Assembly (NCBI RefSeq): GCF_022682495.2
Contig: NC_071398.1
Location: forward strand, 90,919,705 to 90,983,704
Source of the DNA: Desmodus rotundus
Lineage: Eukaryota; Chordata; Mammalia; Chiroptera; Phyllostomidae
Direction: 5' to 3'
Length of the DNA: 64,000 bases
Below, in pieces: positions 9,166 to 21,329 of this stretch; positions within the stretch are counted from its first letter, which is position 1; each line of letters opens with the position of its first letter. The translations under genes were made by a program, and so were the position numbers. Under the pieces are notes generated by a model. The model saw nothing but the letters and a program-made list of their open reading frames with translations, had not been told where the DNA came from and searched no databases.

Positions 9166-11929
9166 GTATAAAACATAAGGATGCAGGGACAAGAAGAGAT
9201 TCATGGATTCGTAGATTGTAAACCGCTTCCCACATATACACCATGATTATGGCTGCGTTTTCCTGCTCACATGGGCCCAGTGTGGCTGCGCAGATGTTCA
9301 GAGGCTGTTCCTCTGTGAGCTCGGAGTCCTTAACCTCTTGGGTTGGTTCGTTGTCTGACTTTACTTTGAATTTCCACTTCTGAATAAAATTTGGTGCCCT
9401 AAGAAGAGCTCCGTTGGTGCAAAGGCCATGTTTTCTCATCCCTTTGGTCCCTCGCTGTCTGGCATGCTGTGTAATGCGTACTCTGTGCCGTAGGATTTTG
9501 CGGAAATGATAGTTTCGTTATGATGCTGAATTTTGTTAGCAGTTGTCATACTTCTCAAACATGTCCTCTGTGAGCAAAGGTCACTGTGGCACAGCAGACA
9601 CACAGGGGCCGGTAGCTGAAATCCAAAAGGCAGAGTGAACTGTTTCTGCCCAAGTTCAGGGGGGAGTCAGAGCAGAAGATGTGGTCAGATGAGTCAGTGC
9701 CTCTCCTGGGAAGATTCCTCTTCTCTGACGCGTTTTTGAGATACTGCAGCCCCTTGTTCCGTTCCAGCCATCCTGCTTAATCAGTAGGTCTGCCATTTAG
9801 TGAAACTGGGCCATAGATCAGGAGGGAAATTATTTGAGGTCCTTCAGCTAAAGACTATTTTCTGTGAGAGAACGTCCCAAACATTCAATAATGGCAGAAA
9901 ATTTGCTTCAGAAAAAAATGTACCATGAAAGTCAACGCTAATGGCCCAGAAGATGGGCTCTTTCTGCCCATTTTCAAGAGGGTAGAGTGGTCAGGGCTTG
10001 GAATCAAAAAGAAAAGCTTCCCCCTAATCTCCATTACCATACAACGGAAAGCATGCAGTGAAGACACATGATCTTTCACAACCCTGTCAGGTTCAGGTCA
10101 TCTAGGCAAGGACCAGAGTTGTCACAGTGCTTGTCATAGCCACTTACCCATGGGTTTACAGTGCGGAACCTGAGGAAGGAGCCATCAGGCTTTAAGGGAA
10201 CAAGCCATCTCTACAATGCACGTGACAAGTAGACGCCCCAAAGTCATGAGCTGTAATTGCCTTCCACATTCTCGTGGCCACACTGGCCACTGATGTTTGT
10301 CAAGATGGACAAAATACAATGGAATGATGGGGGATAGCAGAGAGTCAAAGGGATGTAGGAGAAACTGTATAATTAAAAAAGACACAAGGCAAACAATGTA
10401 AACATAAATAATAAGATTCTTTAATTTAGAAAGAATCTAAATTAAATTTATTCATGAGAAAACTAAGTGGCAAATACTGATGCTTTTTTTTTTCTTTTTT
10501 CTTTTAAGGAAACACCCAGAAGTAGAAGGGAAATATGTCTGCCTGTGTATAGGTTATGTTATGAAAAAATGCAGCAATCCTAATACATTCCTCTCTGTGA
10601 ATTTTTCTCACCAGCCCTCTAAAGTTAATAACTATTGCCCTAATGAAGCACACAAAAGAATAATAATTATAGTAAAAATAATAGCATTGATAGTTCACCT
10701 TGAATTATATAAGAACTTTCTTATATCAAATGCAAGATGTTCCTTATGTATCTTAACACTGACGTCACATTAAACGCAGGTGATTTCTGGGATTAGGTTC
10801 AAATAAATCAACTGACTCAACATTATACATAGTTTCTCTTGATGAAATAGGTCAGATAATTCCCAATTCCCTCTTCAAACCTCTTTCAAGTAGGTTATAC
10901 TTTTTTCCACTAAGATAATTCTCTCCACTAATACACCTTTTTCCTCTTTTCTCCTCAAAGATTACACCACATTAGGGTACGTGGCCTTTCACATTGTGTT
11001 CCCGTTTCTATCACTGCAGGAAATTAGCCAGTGTTCGGTGAACAAGTAACCGAGACCAAAGTGTGCTGCTGCCATTGAAGGCTCTTTGGAGCATTACAAA
11101 TATTTAAACAAGTAAAAATGTAGCTTTGGGGTCCATTTAATATTGAAACTTTAAGAGTGCTATGTAATCACCCAATTTTGTTCTTGTTTTCTTAGCTCCC
11201 AGTATTCTGATAGTGACCCTCAGAGTTATTTGTAAATCCCGGGATTCAAAATATTATTCCCTATGTAGATATATTTAATATAGTTCTTCAAGTGGAAATT
11301 ACAGGCTTACGAATTATGAGCCACTGTACAGAAAACATACCTAACAGCATTCGGGAGGCCCAAAGGATGAGCCTGCGCTTGAGAATGATCTAGTGCAGGA
11401 TTAAGATGACATTGGTAGCCTCAAAAAGTTGAAGGATGTGAACTCCATGAATTAAGAGGAAAACAGTCACAAAGGGAGACTAAGCTAAGCTGAGAATCAT
11501 AAAATGAGATTAAAAACAAGTATAAGAAAGCTTGCAAGGACATTGCAATATAAATATTACAAATTTACAGATTTAAAATTTACCATAACAGACATAAAGA
11601 GCAGACTTGAAACCGTAGGGAACTGAAACAGTGGGAACAACTGGGAAGATCTCAGAGTTCAGATTAAATGCTGACCAGGAAGACGATACATGTCAATGAG
11701 AGCACGGTCCACCTGTTCTTGGACAAAAGATCAGGGTAAATAGAACCAATACAATTGTCTAAAAAGAAAATAAGAAAGAGTTTCCATTATCAGGCTTTAG
11801 GCGAAATCGATAACTTTAAGAGGAAACCCATACCTAGATACAGCCTCATCAAATTGTTTTTAGTTAAAAATAATCCTACAGGCGTGAACAAACAGACTAA
11901 CAGCAAACGTTTTTCTGTGATTCCCTAGG
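9166..11929. other. Unassigned DNA, AT-rich in its second half
   Basis: There is no gene or repeat I can name. A minus frame at 9122-9439 (105 codons) overlaps the MIR and has no recognisable domain. Two mutually exclusive hairpins lie at 10414-10446, and a full CRE palindrome (TGACGTCA) at 10760-10767. A poly-T tract is near 10484-10502. Confidence 0.45.
10414..10446. repeat. Overlapping alternative hairpins
   Basis: AGATTCTTT (10414-10422) pairs perfectly with AAAGAATCT (10430-10438). The overlapping TTTAATTTAGA (10420-10430) pairs perfectly with TCTAAATTAAA (10436-10446). The two foldings share bases and cannot form together. Confidence 0.75.
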
Positions 11930-12989
11930 GCCACATTTTCAGCAGTGGCAGACTAGGGTGTTTTCTCTCTTGATACAAACAAGAAAGTATTCAATATTCA
12001 CCTGTTTGAACACCCCGGAGAGCTTCCAAAGCAGCGAGAATTTGCAGGGCTAAGATCCTGGGAGAAAAAGGAAGCAAAGGGGGAAAGTCCAGTATTTCCT
12101 GTTCCTCTCCAGGCAGCTGTCAAGTTCAAATCAGCTGCTAATGGAGTAAAACAGCTGAGCAGAGCTTTAGATCTGTGGGGCTAAGGGGACAAATTGGCAG
12201 TTAGGAGCTCAGCTGGGAGGAAAGGACCTGGTTTTCAGCTGAGGCTCTCAGGGTTGTAGCCTGGGATAAACACGAATTACGAACAGATCTGTTCCCATAG
12301 GGACTGAAGGCTAGCTTGGCCTCACCCAACTATCTGATGGCATCAAGTGATCTGGGGTTGCCAGTGCTTCTAGCCTGGTGGCCCACGAGAAGAAAACAAA
12401 TTGTCTCAGAAGGGAGATAATGTCATCTCGAGTCTCAACTACCCACACAATTTCCATGGGCAATATCTAGCACTCTGTCAAATATAACCAAGCAGGTGGA
12501 AACGTGAGATTGGACTGAAAACGGAGAGAAAATAAAAACAAACAATAGAAGCAGATCCATGGGAGATGCAGATAAGGAAGTTAAAAGGGAAGTTAGTATG
12601 GACTTTAAAATAGTTTTGATTACTATGTTGAAGGAATTAAACAAGAGGGAGAATTTGGGCAGAAAACTAGTAACAACTTAAAAATCAAAAGGAAATTTTA
12701 GAGTTGAAAACAACAATGACTGAAACTATAAATGGGATTAGATACAGCTGAAATGGAAGGTAGATAAACTAGGTAAGAAGAAAGCAAAGTAAGAATCAAA
12801 GAGAAAATGATGAAATCACAGGAAAAATTTAAGATGCACGTAGGTCCTGGTGAAAAGGTCTAACGTACCTGCAATTTTAATCCCAAGGAGAAGAAAGAAA
12901 GAATGAGGGCAGAAGCAATATTTGAAGAGAAAATGTCTGATGATTTTCTAAAACTGAAGAAAGACTGGCAGCCACACCTTGAGGAAGCA
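11930..12989 (+). mobile_element. Old L1 5' region and ORF1-like relic
   Basis: In the sense direction this resembles the 5' part of L1M elements. Landmarks are GAGTCTCAACTACCCACAC (about 12430-12448), a GATTAGATACAGCTGAAATG segment, and near 12906-12960 the stretch GGCAGAAGCAATATTTGAAG, followed by GAAAATGTCTGA and TTTTCTAAAACTGAAG. The last of these corresponds to the ORF1 coiled-coil/RRM junction. Only short open pieces remain. The L1 sequence stops where a MER2-like element begins. Confidence 0.7.
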
Positions 12990-13290
12990 GAGTCATTCCT
13001 CAGTATCTGCAATCCCCGTGGCTCCAGGATCCCCGTGGATATCAGAATCCATGGTTGCTCAAGCCCCTTACATCAAATGGCATAGTAGTTGCATATAACC
13101 TACTGTGCACATCCTTCTGTCCACTTTAAATCATCTCTAGATTACTTACAATACCTAATACAGTGTAAATACTATGAAAATAGTTGTTATGCTCTCTTGT
13201 TTAGGGAATAATTACAAGAAAGAAAAAATCCGTACATGTTCAGTAGAGACGCAACCAACATGGGCCTAACTACATAGCACATGTCACCAA
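12990..13290 (+). mobile_element. MER2-like non-autonomous Tigger element
   Basis: The segments ATTCCTCAGTATCTGCAATC, CATATAACCTACTGTGCACA, TTTAAATCATCTCTAGATTA, GTTTAGGGAATAATTACAAG and GTACATGTTCAGTAGAGACG appear in the order I know from MER2, a short Tc1/mariner (Tigger) derivative with no transposase gene. The far terminal repeat is not clear. The element interrupts the L1 relic on its left. Confidence 0.75.
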
Positions 13291-13539
13291 CAAGGTAACT
13301 TTTTTGTCAGGTATTTTTGCTCCACAGGTGGGGAACCAGTAGGTAGGGATGGCTGCCTGGGTCAAAATTCAAGCAAGAAAAATACACAGAAGATGGAAGG
13401 AGGGTGTAAGGGGATAAATGGTAATGGGAAAAAATACAATAAAAATGTAAAAAGTACAAAAAAAGATAAATACGGAGAAAATTACACCCAGGAACTGCAA
13501 AATACATTTACCCAAAGTTGATCATAAAGAGAAAATCTC
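13291..13539. other. A-rich stretch, possibly an L1 tail
   Basis: A purine-rich stretch (about 13380-13490), including GGGGATAAATGG and A-rich runs, resembles a truncated LINE 3' end. I could not find a matching target duplication and leave it unassigned. Confidence 0.3.
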
Positions 13540-14060
13540 AAAAGGAACCAGTGTGGAGGAAAATCAGGCTGGATTATAGCAAAGGAAAAGGATAAAATGA
13601 AAGATTAATAGATTTTGTTATAGTAAGATCGAAAACTTACGTGTGATCAGAATATCATGAGTAAATCAGAATGTAAATGGGACATTGGGAATATATTTTT
13701 TAACACATGACAGATAAAGGATTAATAGTCTTCACATATAAAATAGTACTTCATATCAGTAGAAAATAGGGAACTTATGAAAGATGCTTAAATTTACTAG
13801 ACCTCAAAAATGCATATTAAAACAATAAAATTTCATTTTCACCCATCAGATGTACAATATGAAAAATGACGAAACCAGTTTTGGCAGAGACAGAGAGGAA
13901 TATGTACTCTTGTTTCTGATCAAGACTGAAAATTCAGACAAGTTTTTGTGATGGCTATTTGGCCATGTGTATCAAAAGCTTTAAAATGTTCCTTTAACTC
14001 TTTGCTCAGCAATCTTTCAGGATTTTTATCCAAAGGAAATGTTTCGACCAGGAAACATTA
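13540..14060 (+). mobile_element. Old L1 ORF2 3'-region fragment
   Basis: Sense-strand L1 landmarks are ACATGACAGATAAAGGATTAATA-like sequence at about 13704, GCATATTAAAACAATAAAATT at 13812, CCATCAGATGTACAATATG, and TTTAACTCTTTGCTCAGCAAT near 13995. These fit the C-terminal part of ORF2 and the start of the 3' UTR. The copy is degraded. Confidence 0.65.
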
Positions 14061-14373
14061 AGTTGCAACATTAGACAAATAGCCACGACTGTAAACAACA
14101 TCAATCTCCAACTGGTGGTCTATAACGTAGTCCCTAAATGTTAAGACAGCGTATCTTTCCACAGAGAATGCATGCTGCGGCTGATATTGAAAGACTACCT
14201 ACAGATGCCAGGTGGACTAGTGAGCTAGGATGTGGTTGTCATTGCTTTCGCATGTGTGAAAGTACCTAAAGACTGTAATTTCACATCGAATTGTCGTTTT
14301 AGTTGAGTTATTTGCTTTGGCATCACACTGCCAATTCCCTTGTGCTTTCAACTTCTTCGGCATGCCTTTTTAT
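14061..14373. other. Unassigned DNA
   Basis: Nothing recognisable is visible between the L1 relic and the LTR. Confidence 0.4.
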
Positions 14374-14868
14374 CATAGCAGGGTTCAGGGCGCAGGACCC
14401 CAAAATATGCCACATTGTATGGGCCAAGCTGAAGGACTTCGCACAGGTGCAGGGAGGATTTTCTGTCTTCCTCTGAAACGGATCATTGAGACCCTCATGT
14501 GAGAGGTGCCCTCCTTATACCTGGAGGAAGAGCACCCTGATTTCCTAAGACACAGGAGTGCAGAGAGGCCTGTGCAGGCCCTGCTGGGTCCCCAGGTTAC
14601 CACACTTCATCCATACCCTTTGCCTGTTGTCCTGCCACAGAAATCCCAGTCTTCATCAGACCTAGCTTGAAAACACTCCAGTTTCACCATTTCTTTGGAT
14701 CTTCACATCTGTATGAAGACTCCTGTGTTCCATAAAACATATATTAAGTAAAAGTGTATGCTTTTCTTTTGTTCATCTGACTTTTGCTATGGGGACCCTA
14801 GCTGAGAACTTAGAAGGGTTAAGGAAAAATACTTTTCTCCCCTATAGTTGCATAAAATGTTCTGAAAA
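14374..14868 (+). mobile_element. ERV-type solo LTR, plus strand
   Basis: The 5' side carries CCCCAAAATATGCCACATTG (14399-14418). The 3' side carries a GTTCATCTGACTTTTGCTATG segment and then AGAACTTAGAAGGGTTAAGG and a pyrimidine-rich end. Both match, in the same order, the reverse complements of the two related copies at 45.2 and 46.3 kb. I therefore place all three in one endogenous-retrovirus LTR family, whose name I cannot give. No internal region is present, so this is a solo LTR. Confidence 0.6.
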
Positions 14869-16059
14869 GACAGATTTTTATCTCAATGCTCCATTATGCA
14901 GACACCTTGTAAACAGAAGATTGCATATCCTATGAAAGAAAGCAATAAAACCAGACCCTGCCACATCCCCTGCACTGAACAGAACCCTCACAACGACCAG
15001 AGTTAGACATGGCCAATTCATGCATCCCAAAGAACTATCACTCAGGCCCTGTCAAATAGAATTTTTAAAATAATAAAAATTTCCAAATAGGAAATGTAGA
15101 CAAAATCTTGGCATTCCTGAATGTGCTTTGAATTATGATATTAATTCTAATTGGTGCCCAAAAGGTCACTGTTATGAACATAGGCTTGAAAGCACAAAAT
15201 TACTCTAATTTCATATATGATATCTAATGGCCAAATGTTTTATTATAATCTTTAAACTTAGATGAGAAGACTTAGATTGAAACACAAGCTTTAATATTAA
15301 AGTAAATTATTATATGGACAGATAGGGCTTATTGTCTGCTAGTAAAAATGAACAAATAAACACAAATAATTTTTATATCCTTGAATGCCCTTCCCCCCCC
15401 AAGAAGCTGTTGTTAAATTAATGGTGCATACCACCCTCAGTGTCATCTTAGACGTGGAACAGAGTATCACAGGCATAAGATAATTTGAACTTATTCGTAT
15501 CAAAGCATTAGGTATGTTTATTGCTGGGTAGTATTTCTGTGTTATTTTATTTTATTCGCTTAACAAAACAAATCAACCATTATATTTTCTCCTGTGTAAT
15601 CATAAATTCCATACAACAATGAAACACAATCTAGAATATTTTGTCACCTAGAATTTCATGCACAGCCAAGCTTTCCTTCCTGGTGTGTCAGCAATCCAAA
15701 GATATTCTCAGGCAGTTAGGGATTTGGGAAAGGTCCTACTTATGTGGATTTCTCTTTATAACTACTTGAGGTTTTGCTCCAAATGAATGTGGAGACAAAA
15801 TTCAAGTCCAAGATTAGGCAAGCCGGGCCATGGACAGACAGCAGTGATGGCTTGGTCTAGATAAAGACAGCCGTCTAAGAACTTGCTGGATGTCTGGTCA
15901 TAGAATTGCATGAAAATTTAAAATTATTATTTAAACACATTAAAAATATAAAATAACAGAATACTAGCACTATAGAGCAAAAATGTTCAGATCAGTGTAA
16001 CAAAGACCTAAAAATTGATGGTGATGAAAGGGTGGAGTGGACAGAAATGGTGTCAAATG
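14869..16059. other. Unassigned AT-rich DNA
   Basis: This is AT-rich sequence without a recognised feature. A C9 run lies near 15392-15400. Confidence 0.4.
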
Positions 16060-18075
16060 AGGGGAATTAAAAAGTACTTTCAGATTCTTTGATTTTTAAA
16101 AAATATAAAACTTTTGAGAAATTTGTAGGAAACCAATGGTATAATTATGAACTGTTTTTATATATAATTAGAAACTGCTTATATGAAACTATAAGAAACT
16201 GCTTATCAAAAACTATAAATCATAAATGTAGAAAAAATATAGTTTATCAAAGGGCTGAAAACAAAGATATAACAAGAAAACATTTTAAAAGATATAGAAC
16301 ACCAAAAAAAGAAGTGAGACTAAATTTGCAATTTTTAGAAATAAATGTAAATGAGATGAATTCCTCCATTTAAAGCAAAGAAGTTTAGATTGAGTAAAGA
16401 AAAAAAACCCAAAACCCAACTGTATTCTATTTACCAGAGACATTTAAAGTGACATAAAAATTTATAGTAAATGTGACAAAAATATTTATGCCAATGCAAC
16501 TAACAAGAAAAAATATCAGTATCAGTGATAGTATATTTATGGTGAGCAATATCAATATCAGGCAAACCTTATTTTTAACACTTTGCACAGAACCATTTTA
16601 TTAACAAGAATGTAATTCTCAAAGCTGAAGCTATCATCAATCTTTAAATGCCAAATAACACTACCTCAATGTATTTAAGGGAAGTGTGTTAGAAATATGA
16701 GAAGAAACAGAAATATAATAATAGCAGTAGGTTTTGACATATTTTGAGTTTTTAACAAACAGCTAAATAATAAGCGAGGATATAATTAAATAATATGTAT
16801 ATCAAAATGTCTACTTTATGAATCAGATTTCTCCAGAGAAAACTATCATATTGTACAAATAAAAACAACAGACTTTTTTCTCCTGTGATTCATAGGCTAT
16901 TTCATTAATTGTACATTAAGCTGTGAAGAAAAATCTGGTTCTAAAATTGGGCCACAATCTCTGACCAAAATTCAGTGGACTCAATCAGCATCATTAGTCA
17001 TGAGGGACATGCTGAATAAAAACCATAGTGAGATACCCTCCCCAGCCACTAATGTGACTGGAGTTTTTTTAAAGACTGGGTTTGTAAGGACACGGGGAAA
17101 TTCTCGGTGAGCTTGCAAAAACGATGCAGTTACTTTACAACAGTTTGGCGGTTCCTTAACGTGTTAAACCGAGACTTATAATAATATTCCAGCAATTCTG
17201 CTTCTAGGTATATACCAAAGAGGAATAAAAACCATATACATACGAACTGTATACAAAGTTTCATAGCAGCATTATTAATAATAACCAAAAGGTGGAGATA
17301 ACCCAAATGTCCATCACTGATGAATAGGTAAAATGTGGTATATCTCTACAGTGGAATATTATTCAGCCATAAAAAGGAATCTGATCCATAATGCATCATG
17401 GGTAAAACTTGAAGATATTAAGTGAAAGAAGTCAGATGCAAAAAGGCCACAAATTATATGATTCCACTCACATGAAGTGTCCTCAACAGGAGAATCTAAT
17501 CTGTAGCTTAGAGGTTGCTCAGGTTGGGGGTTGGGGATGAGGGGTGGGGGGCTTAGGAATGATGACTAATGAACACAGTGCTTCTTTTCAGGCTGATAAA
17601 AGTGTTCTAAAATTAAATGTGATTATTACCCAATTCTGAATATACTAAAAGCCATTGAATCATATACTTTAAAAGGGTGAATTTTTTGGTATGTAAATTG
17701 TATCAGTAAGTTATAAAAATACAATAAAACTGGAAATTAATGAATTTTTTAAAAGAGAAATTTAAAAACCTCTCAAATAATTTTGATGATAAAAATTAAA
17801 ACTCTAATTATAGTTTATTTAGAATCTTCCTAAAATTAAAATGCTACCTATAAGAATTGATGGAAGATAGGCAAAGCTGTGCTTACAGGGAAAATTCATA
17901 GTGTTAAATGATTTACTGTTTAAAAAGTAATAAAAAATTAAGACCATCCAACCAAGAAAAACTAATGAACTAGGAAACAGAAAAAAAAAACCCCACAGTG
18001 TCATTGGTAAAGAAATCCAATAACTCATTTTGAAGGGTCAACAGCACAGCAAATATTTGGAAAAGCATTTTACTT
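16060..18075 (+). mobile_element. Old L1 ORF2 relic with a second L1 nested in it
   Basis: AT-rich sense-strand L1 sequence includes AACCCAACTGTATTCTATTT (16412-16431), ATATCAATATCAGGCAAAC (16547-16565), and after the insert GCAAAGCTGTGCTTACAGGG (about 17871-17890), which follows the L1 ORF2 order. Between them lies a later-stage L1 3' end (16995-17755). The ORF2 frame is destroyed. Confidence 0.6.
16995..17755 (+). mobile_element. L1 3' end (ORF2 tail and 3' UTR) with G-quadruplex motif
   Basis: Clear L1 landmarks are ATAAAAACCATAGTGAGATA (about 17016), GGAATATTATTCAGCCATAA (17353-17372), and GATTCCACTCACATGAAGTG (17460-17479). In the 3' UTR, four G runs (17526-17530, 17533-17536, 17541-17544, 17546-17551) form a canonical plus-strand quadruplex motif, as is usual in L1 3' UTRs. 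Confidence 0.8.
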
Positions 18076-18543
18076 CCAGGCTAGTCTCTTAATGGCAATA
18101 CCAGGGGGTAGATCCATTTTCATATTCATTGATGAAGGTCTTTTGTGCACAAGGCATGGTACAAATCATACTTTAAAAGGTCAGGAAAGGTTGCTGCTTT
18201 AACTGTAACGTAATGAAAGTGGAGATTTACCTGATTTCTGCATAGTTCTGACAGGGGTTCTGAACGAAGAGAAACGCGGGTATATCTTTCACCCACCTCT
18301 TCCTTCTCCCAGGGCACAGACTCCTTAGCCTTGTAGCTCCTAGGCTGTGTCTACTTTCAAGTGGTCCCTACCTCTGTGGGGGTAGGCCGTGCCACAGATA
18401 CCTTGGAAAACCTAATGAAAGCTAAGTACCGCCCCCCAGGAAAAAAATACATCCCCCTGTGCCTGGGCTCCCCTGTGCACCAGGCAGGACAGAAATGATG
18501 ACAGTGACACCGCCCAACACTTCAAGCAACCCTCAAAAGCAGT
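18076..18543. other. Unassigned DNA
   Basis: No gene or repeat is recognised. A 63-codon minus frame here has no known domain. Confidence 0.4.
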
Positions 18544-19018
18544 CAGTGGTTTGCAGACTTTTTAGCCTTAGTGACCTTTACACTCTTAAAATTACAGAGG
18601 ACCCCAAAGAGCTTTTGTTCATGTAGGTGGATAATAGCTCTCAATACTTACCATATTGAAAAGTAAAGAAGAAAATTTAAAAATAAATTCATTTAAAATA
18701 AATAATTATATGTTAATCTGAATAACATAATTTTAAGGAAAAGAATCATTTTCCAAAAACCAAAAAACAATTGACATTGTTTTTGTAACTTTACAAAATC
18801 TCTTGAATAGCTGGCATAGGACAGCTTGATTCTCATACCTGCCTCTGCTTTGTCTCAGGTCAGGCAGCCCCTGGAAATCTACAGGGCATGGAAGAATGAG
18901 ACTAAACAGGCTAATAATGTCTTAGTATTACAGAAATAACTTTGACCTTGCAGAACCCCTAAAGAGCTCTTGGGAACCTTCCAAGCGGGTGCCTGGACCA
19001 CACTTTAAGAATATTTTT
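18544..19018. mobile_element. hAT-Charlie-type non-autonomous DNA transposon
   Basis: The left end reads CAGTGGTTTGCAGACTTTTT. The right end reads GGACCACACTTTAAGAATA, the reverse of the usual Charlie terminus with CAAAGTGTGGTCC. The interior has CCCCAAAGAGCTTTTGTTCA and AT-rich sequence. No transposase frame is present. The ends are imperfect inverted repeats, and I see no clean 8-bp target duplication. Confidence 0.7.
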
Positions 19019-20114
19019 CTCCGAGAAATTCCATGGAGCACTAATCCTTCAAAAGGTTAACAGTTGTTGACCCAAGAAAAAAGAAGGAAGCATATTCAAA
19101 TGGTTTTGGGAAAACAGGTTTCTAATAGCATAGGACTTCTGAGACTGATGTTCATCAGGATGGGTAGGAAAAATACAGGTGCAGGAATATGGAGGAGCTG
19201 CTGCGTTGAGCAAGATGGCCACTAGATGGCACTACTGTTCCACTCACAGGCCACCTGAGTATCTGCATCGGAACCGCCCTTAGCTTTTGGAAGCCCCAAT
19301 TCCCTGGAAAGCTGGAGGACTTCCTCAGTACTTTCTTTGTTTAAATTTTTAAACTTAAAATAAAGCAGTGGTTAAAAGTTGTCACAGAGAGCAATATAAA
19401 CATATCTTCTTAGTGGAAAGGACATTTTCCACTTCATCCCAAACTAGGGCTTTCAGCTTACCAAAATCAACAGCGAGGTTTGGGGAGCAGCTTCCAAGTT
19501 CATGGCCCTGGGCTGGGGTCTGAGGGTTTCCTGCAGTGGGAGTGACAGAGATTCTGACATCAGAAAGTTCGCCTGGAGTGCAATAGAAACCAGGATGTTC
19601 TCAGCCAGCAACCCCAAGTCTGGTTAACACTGATGCCATAGTCTAAATTAACTAGGGGCAGGACATGTTCTGAAGGGCCAATGGCACCATGTGGTGAGGG
19701 ACCCCTTACTGTGCCGATAGGCTCTGTGGGAAACCATTCAGTTGAAGAAAGGGCCTGGTGGCAGTTTAGGGTGACATGTCCCTGTCCACAGCTACACATC
19801 CCCACAGAGTGGGAGCTGGACACTACCCCTCTTGCCTGGGTCACTCTCCTCCACACTGCCTGGCTATGACCAGCTCTGGCTAGAGGACCACTATTCAGAA
19901 GGAACTGGACGTCCCAGTGCAAAGTTCAGGAGAAGGTCGGGCCTGAGATATCTGGCCACGGAACGCCCATTTTGTAAGGCCGTGGTGCAGGGTCTGCAGG
20001 GAGTCAAGGGGAGAGTAGAGGCCGGTGAGGTAGTCAGTGGGCAGGGGGAGGAATGTGGGGTTTTTTCCTAGAGGGGGCAGTGGAGAGGCACTGAGGGGCT
20101 TCCGCCAGTGCTCT
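19019..20114. other. Unassigned DNA with two candidate CTCF cores
   Basis: No gene is recognised. Candidate CTCF cores lie at 19219-19232 (strong) and 20067-20080 (weaker, 11/14). A 120-codon minus frame at 19560-19922 has no familiar domain and overlaps plus-strand frames of similar quality. Confidence 0.4.
19219..19232 (+). promoter_or_regulatory. Candidate CTCF binding site
   Basis: CCACTAGATGGCAC matches every position of the 14-bp core consensus CCASYAGRKGGCRS. The surrounding DNA is not an obvious repeat. Occupancy is not shown by sequence alone. Confidence 0.6.
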
Positions 20115-20350
20115 ACCAAGAGCCAGATACTGTGTTAAGTGCTGCAACACAGAGACACAAATGACAAGGTGGCCAATGGCTATTAAAAGAGTATAAAAAG
20201 GACAGCCAACGCTGTGTTCTAGTCATCATATTAACCCGTTTGATCCTCTTAACTACCCTGTCAGGTAGGACCGATTACCACCCTCTCTCCACAGAGGGGA
20301 AAGGGAGGCACACGGAGGCTAAGGGGCTTAACCAACATGCCAGCCACTGT
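20115..20350 (-). mobile_element. MIR-type SINE fragment, antisense
   Basis: It contains CCAGATACTGTGTTAAGTGC, a GATCCTCTTAACTACCCTGT segment, AGGTAGGACCGATTACCA, and GAGGCTAAGGGGCTTAACCA. This is the reverse MIR order, with an extra stretch in the middle (about 20150-20225). Confidence 0.65.
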
Positions 20351-20539
20351 CTACCTCACCCCACCTCTCGCTCAAAAAGGGGGAAATTAGCCCTAAAGTG
20401 CTGCAGCTACTCTGACAGACACCAACTGGGTCCAGTGGGAGCCCAAAGGCAGGGACGTTAAATTCCCCTGGGACTGGGGTAGAAAGAGAAGTTGTAATGA
20501 AAAAGAAGTTTATAGTCCGATAATTGCGTTCGTGTTGGA

Positions 20540-20640
20540 TAAGCCTGGATAAAGGAGGGAAAGTGGGAAGGCATTTCCAACAGACGAAGGAAGGCCAGTC
20601 TGCAAAGATACAGAGGAGGCATGTGTCCAAACTACAAGTG
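20540..20640 (-). mobile_element. L2 fragment, antisense
   Basis: GGGAAGGCATTTCCAACAGA followed by a GCAAAGATACAGAGG segment resembles the reverse complement of the L2 stretch that encodes the cassette around the conserved GCCTTTGCAC. Short and diverged. Confidence 0.4.
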
Positions 20641-21329
20641 GTTATCGTGGCCCGGAGCCTAAGAAACATGTGGCTACAGGGGAAGCTGGCCCACACGCTC
20701 CCTGCAAAGGAGTTTACCTTGTTCCTATTAAACATAGATGGTTAGATCCAGTCCTTTCACCACACATGTCAAGGTCATTTAGAAGACTGCTGTCTCCATC
20801 CCAACTAGTAACCTTCTCAGGTTTTGACATGTGGGAACCTGATAAAGATGGCACCATCCAATGCATGGTTAAAAATACTGACTTGGGACAGAAATCACTT
20901 AGGACAAAGGGAACTGTCTGCAGTTTTGACTCAGGTCTCCTTGGTATCTGCAGACTGGCCCTCGAGCAAAGGACATGCTCCATCACTGTGGTCAGTCAGT
21001 TCCGCAGTGACCCCATGTCAATGTCACCTCGCCCACACCTCTTCCTCTTGTCCACCGAAGACAGATGCTGAAATTAAGGGATGCTGTGTGCGCAGCTTTG
21101 CCTTGCTTTCTCGATCTCATCACCACGCTGGATATCGATGAGAGATTATGCTGGTGGGACTTCGGGAACTCATGTTGATTTCTTATTATCCTTTTCTTCT
21201 GTGCAGCCATCCATTCGAAAGCTCATGCAAGAATTTAACCTAACCAAGAGCCGTTGTTCTACAGCCCAAGCTCTTTCCCCTTTCTGCAAGTCAGACTAAC
21301 AATTGTCCATTTTAAGGACCCCAGCAGCT
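20641..21329. other. Unassigned DNA
   Basis: No gene is recognised. Several overlapping frames of 72-133 codons on both strands have no known domain. Confidence 0.4.
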
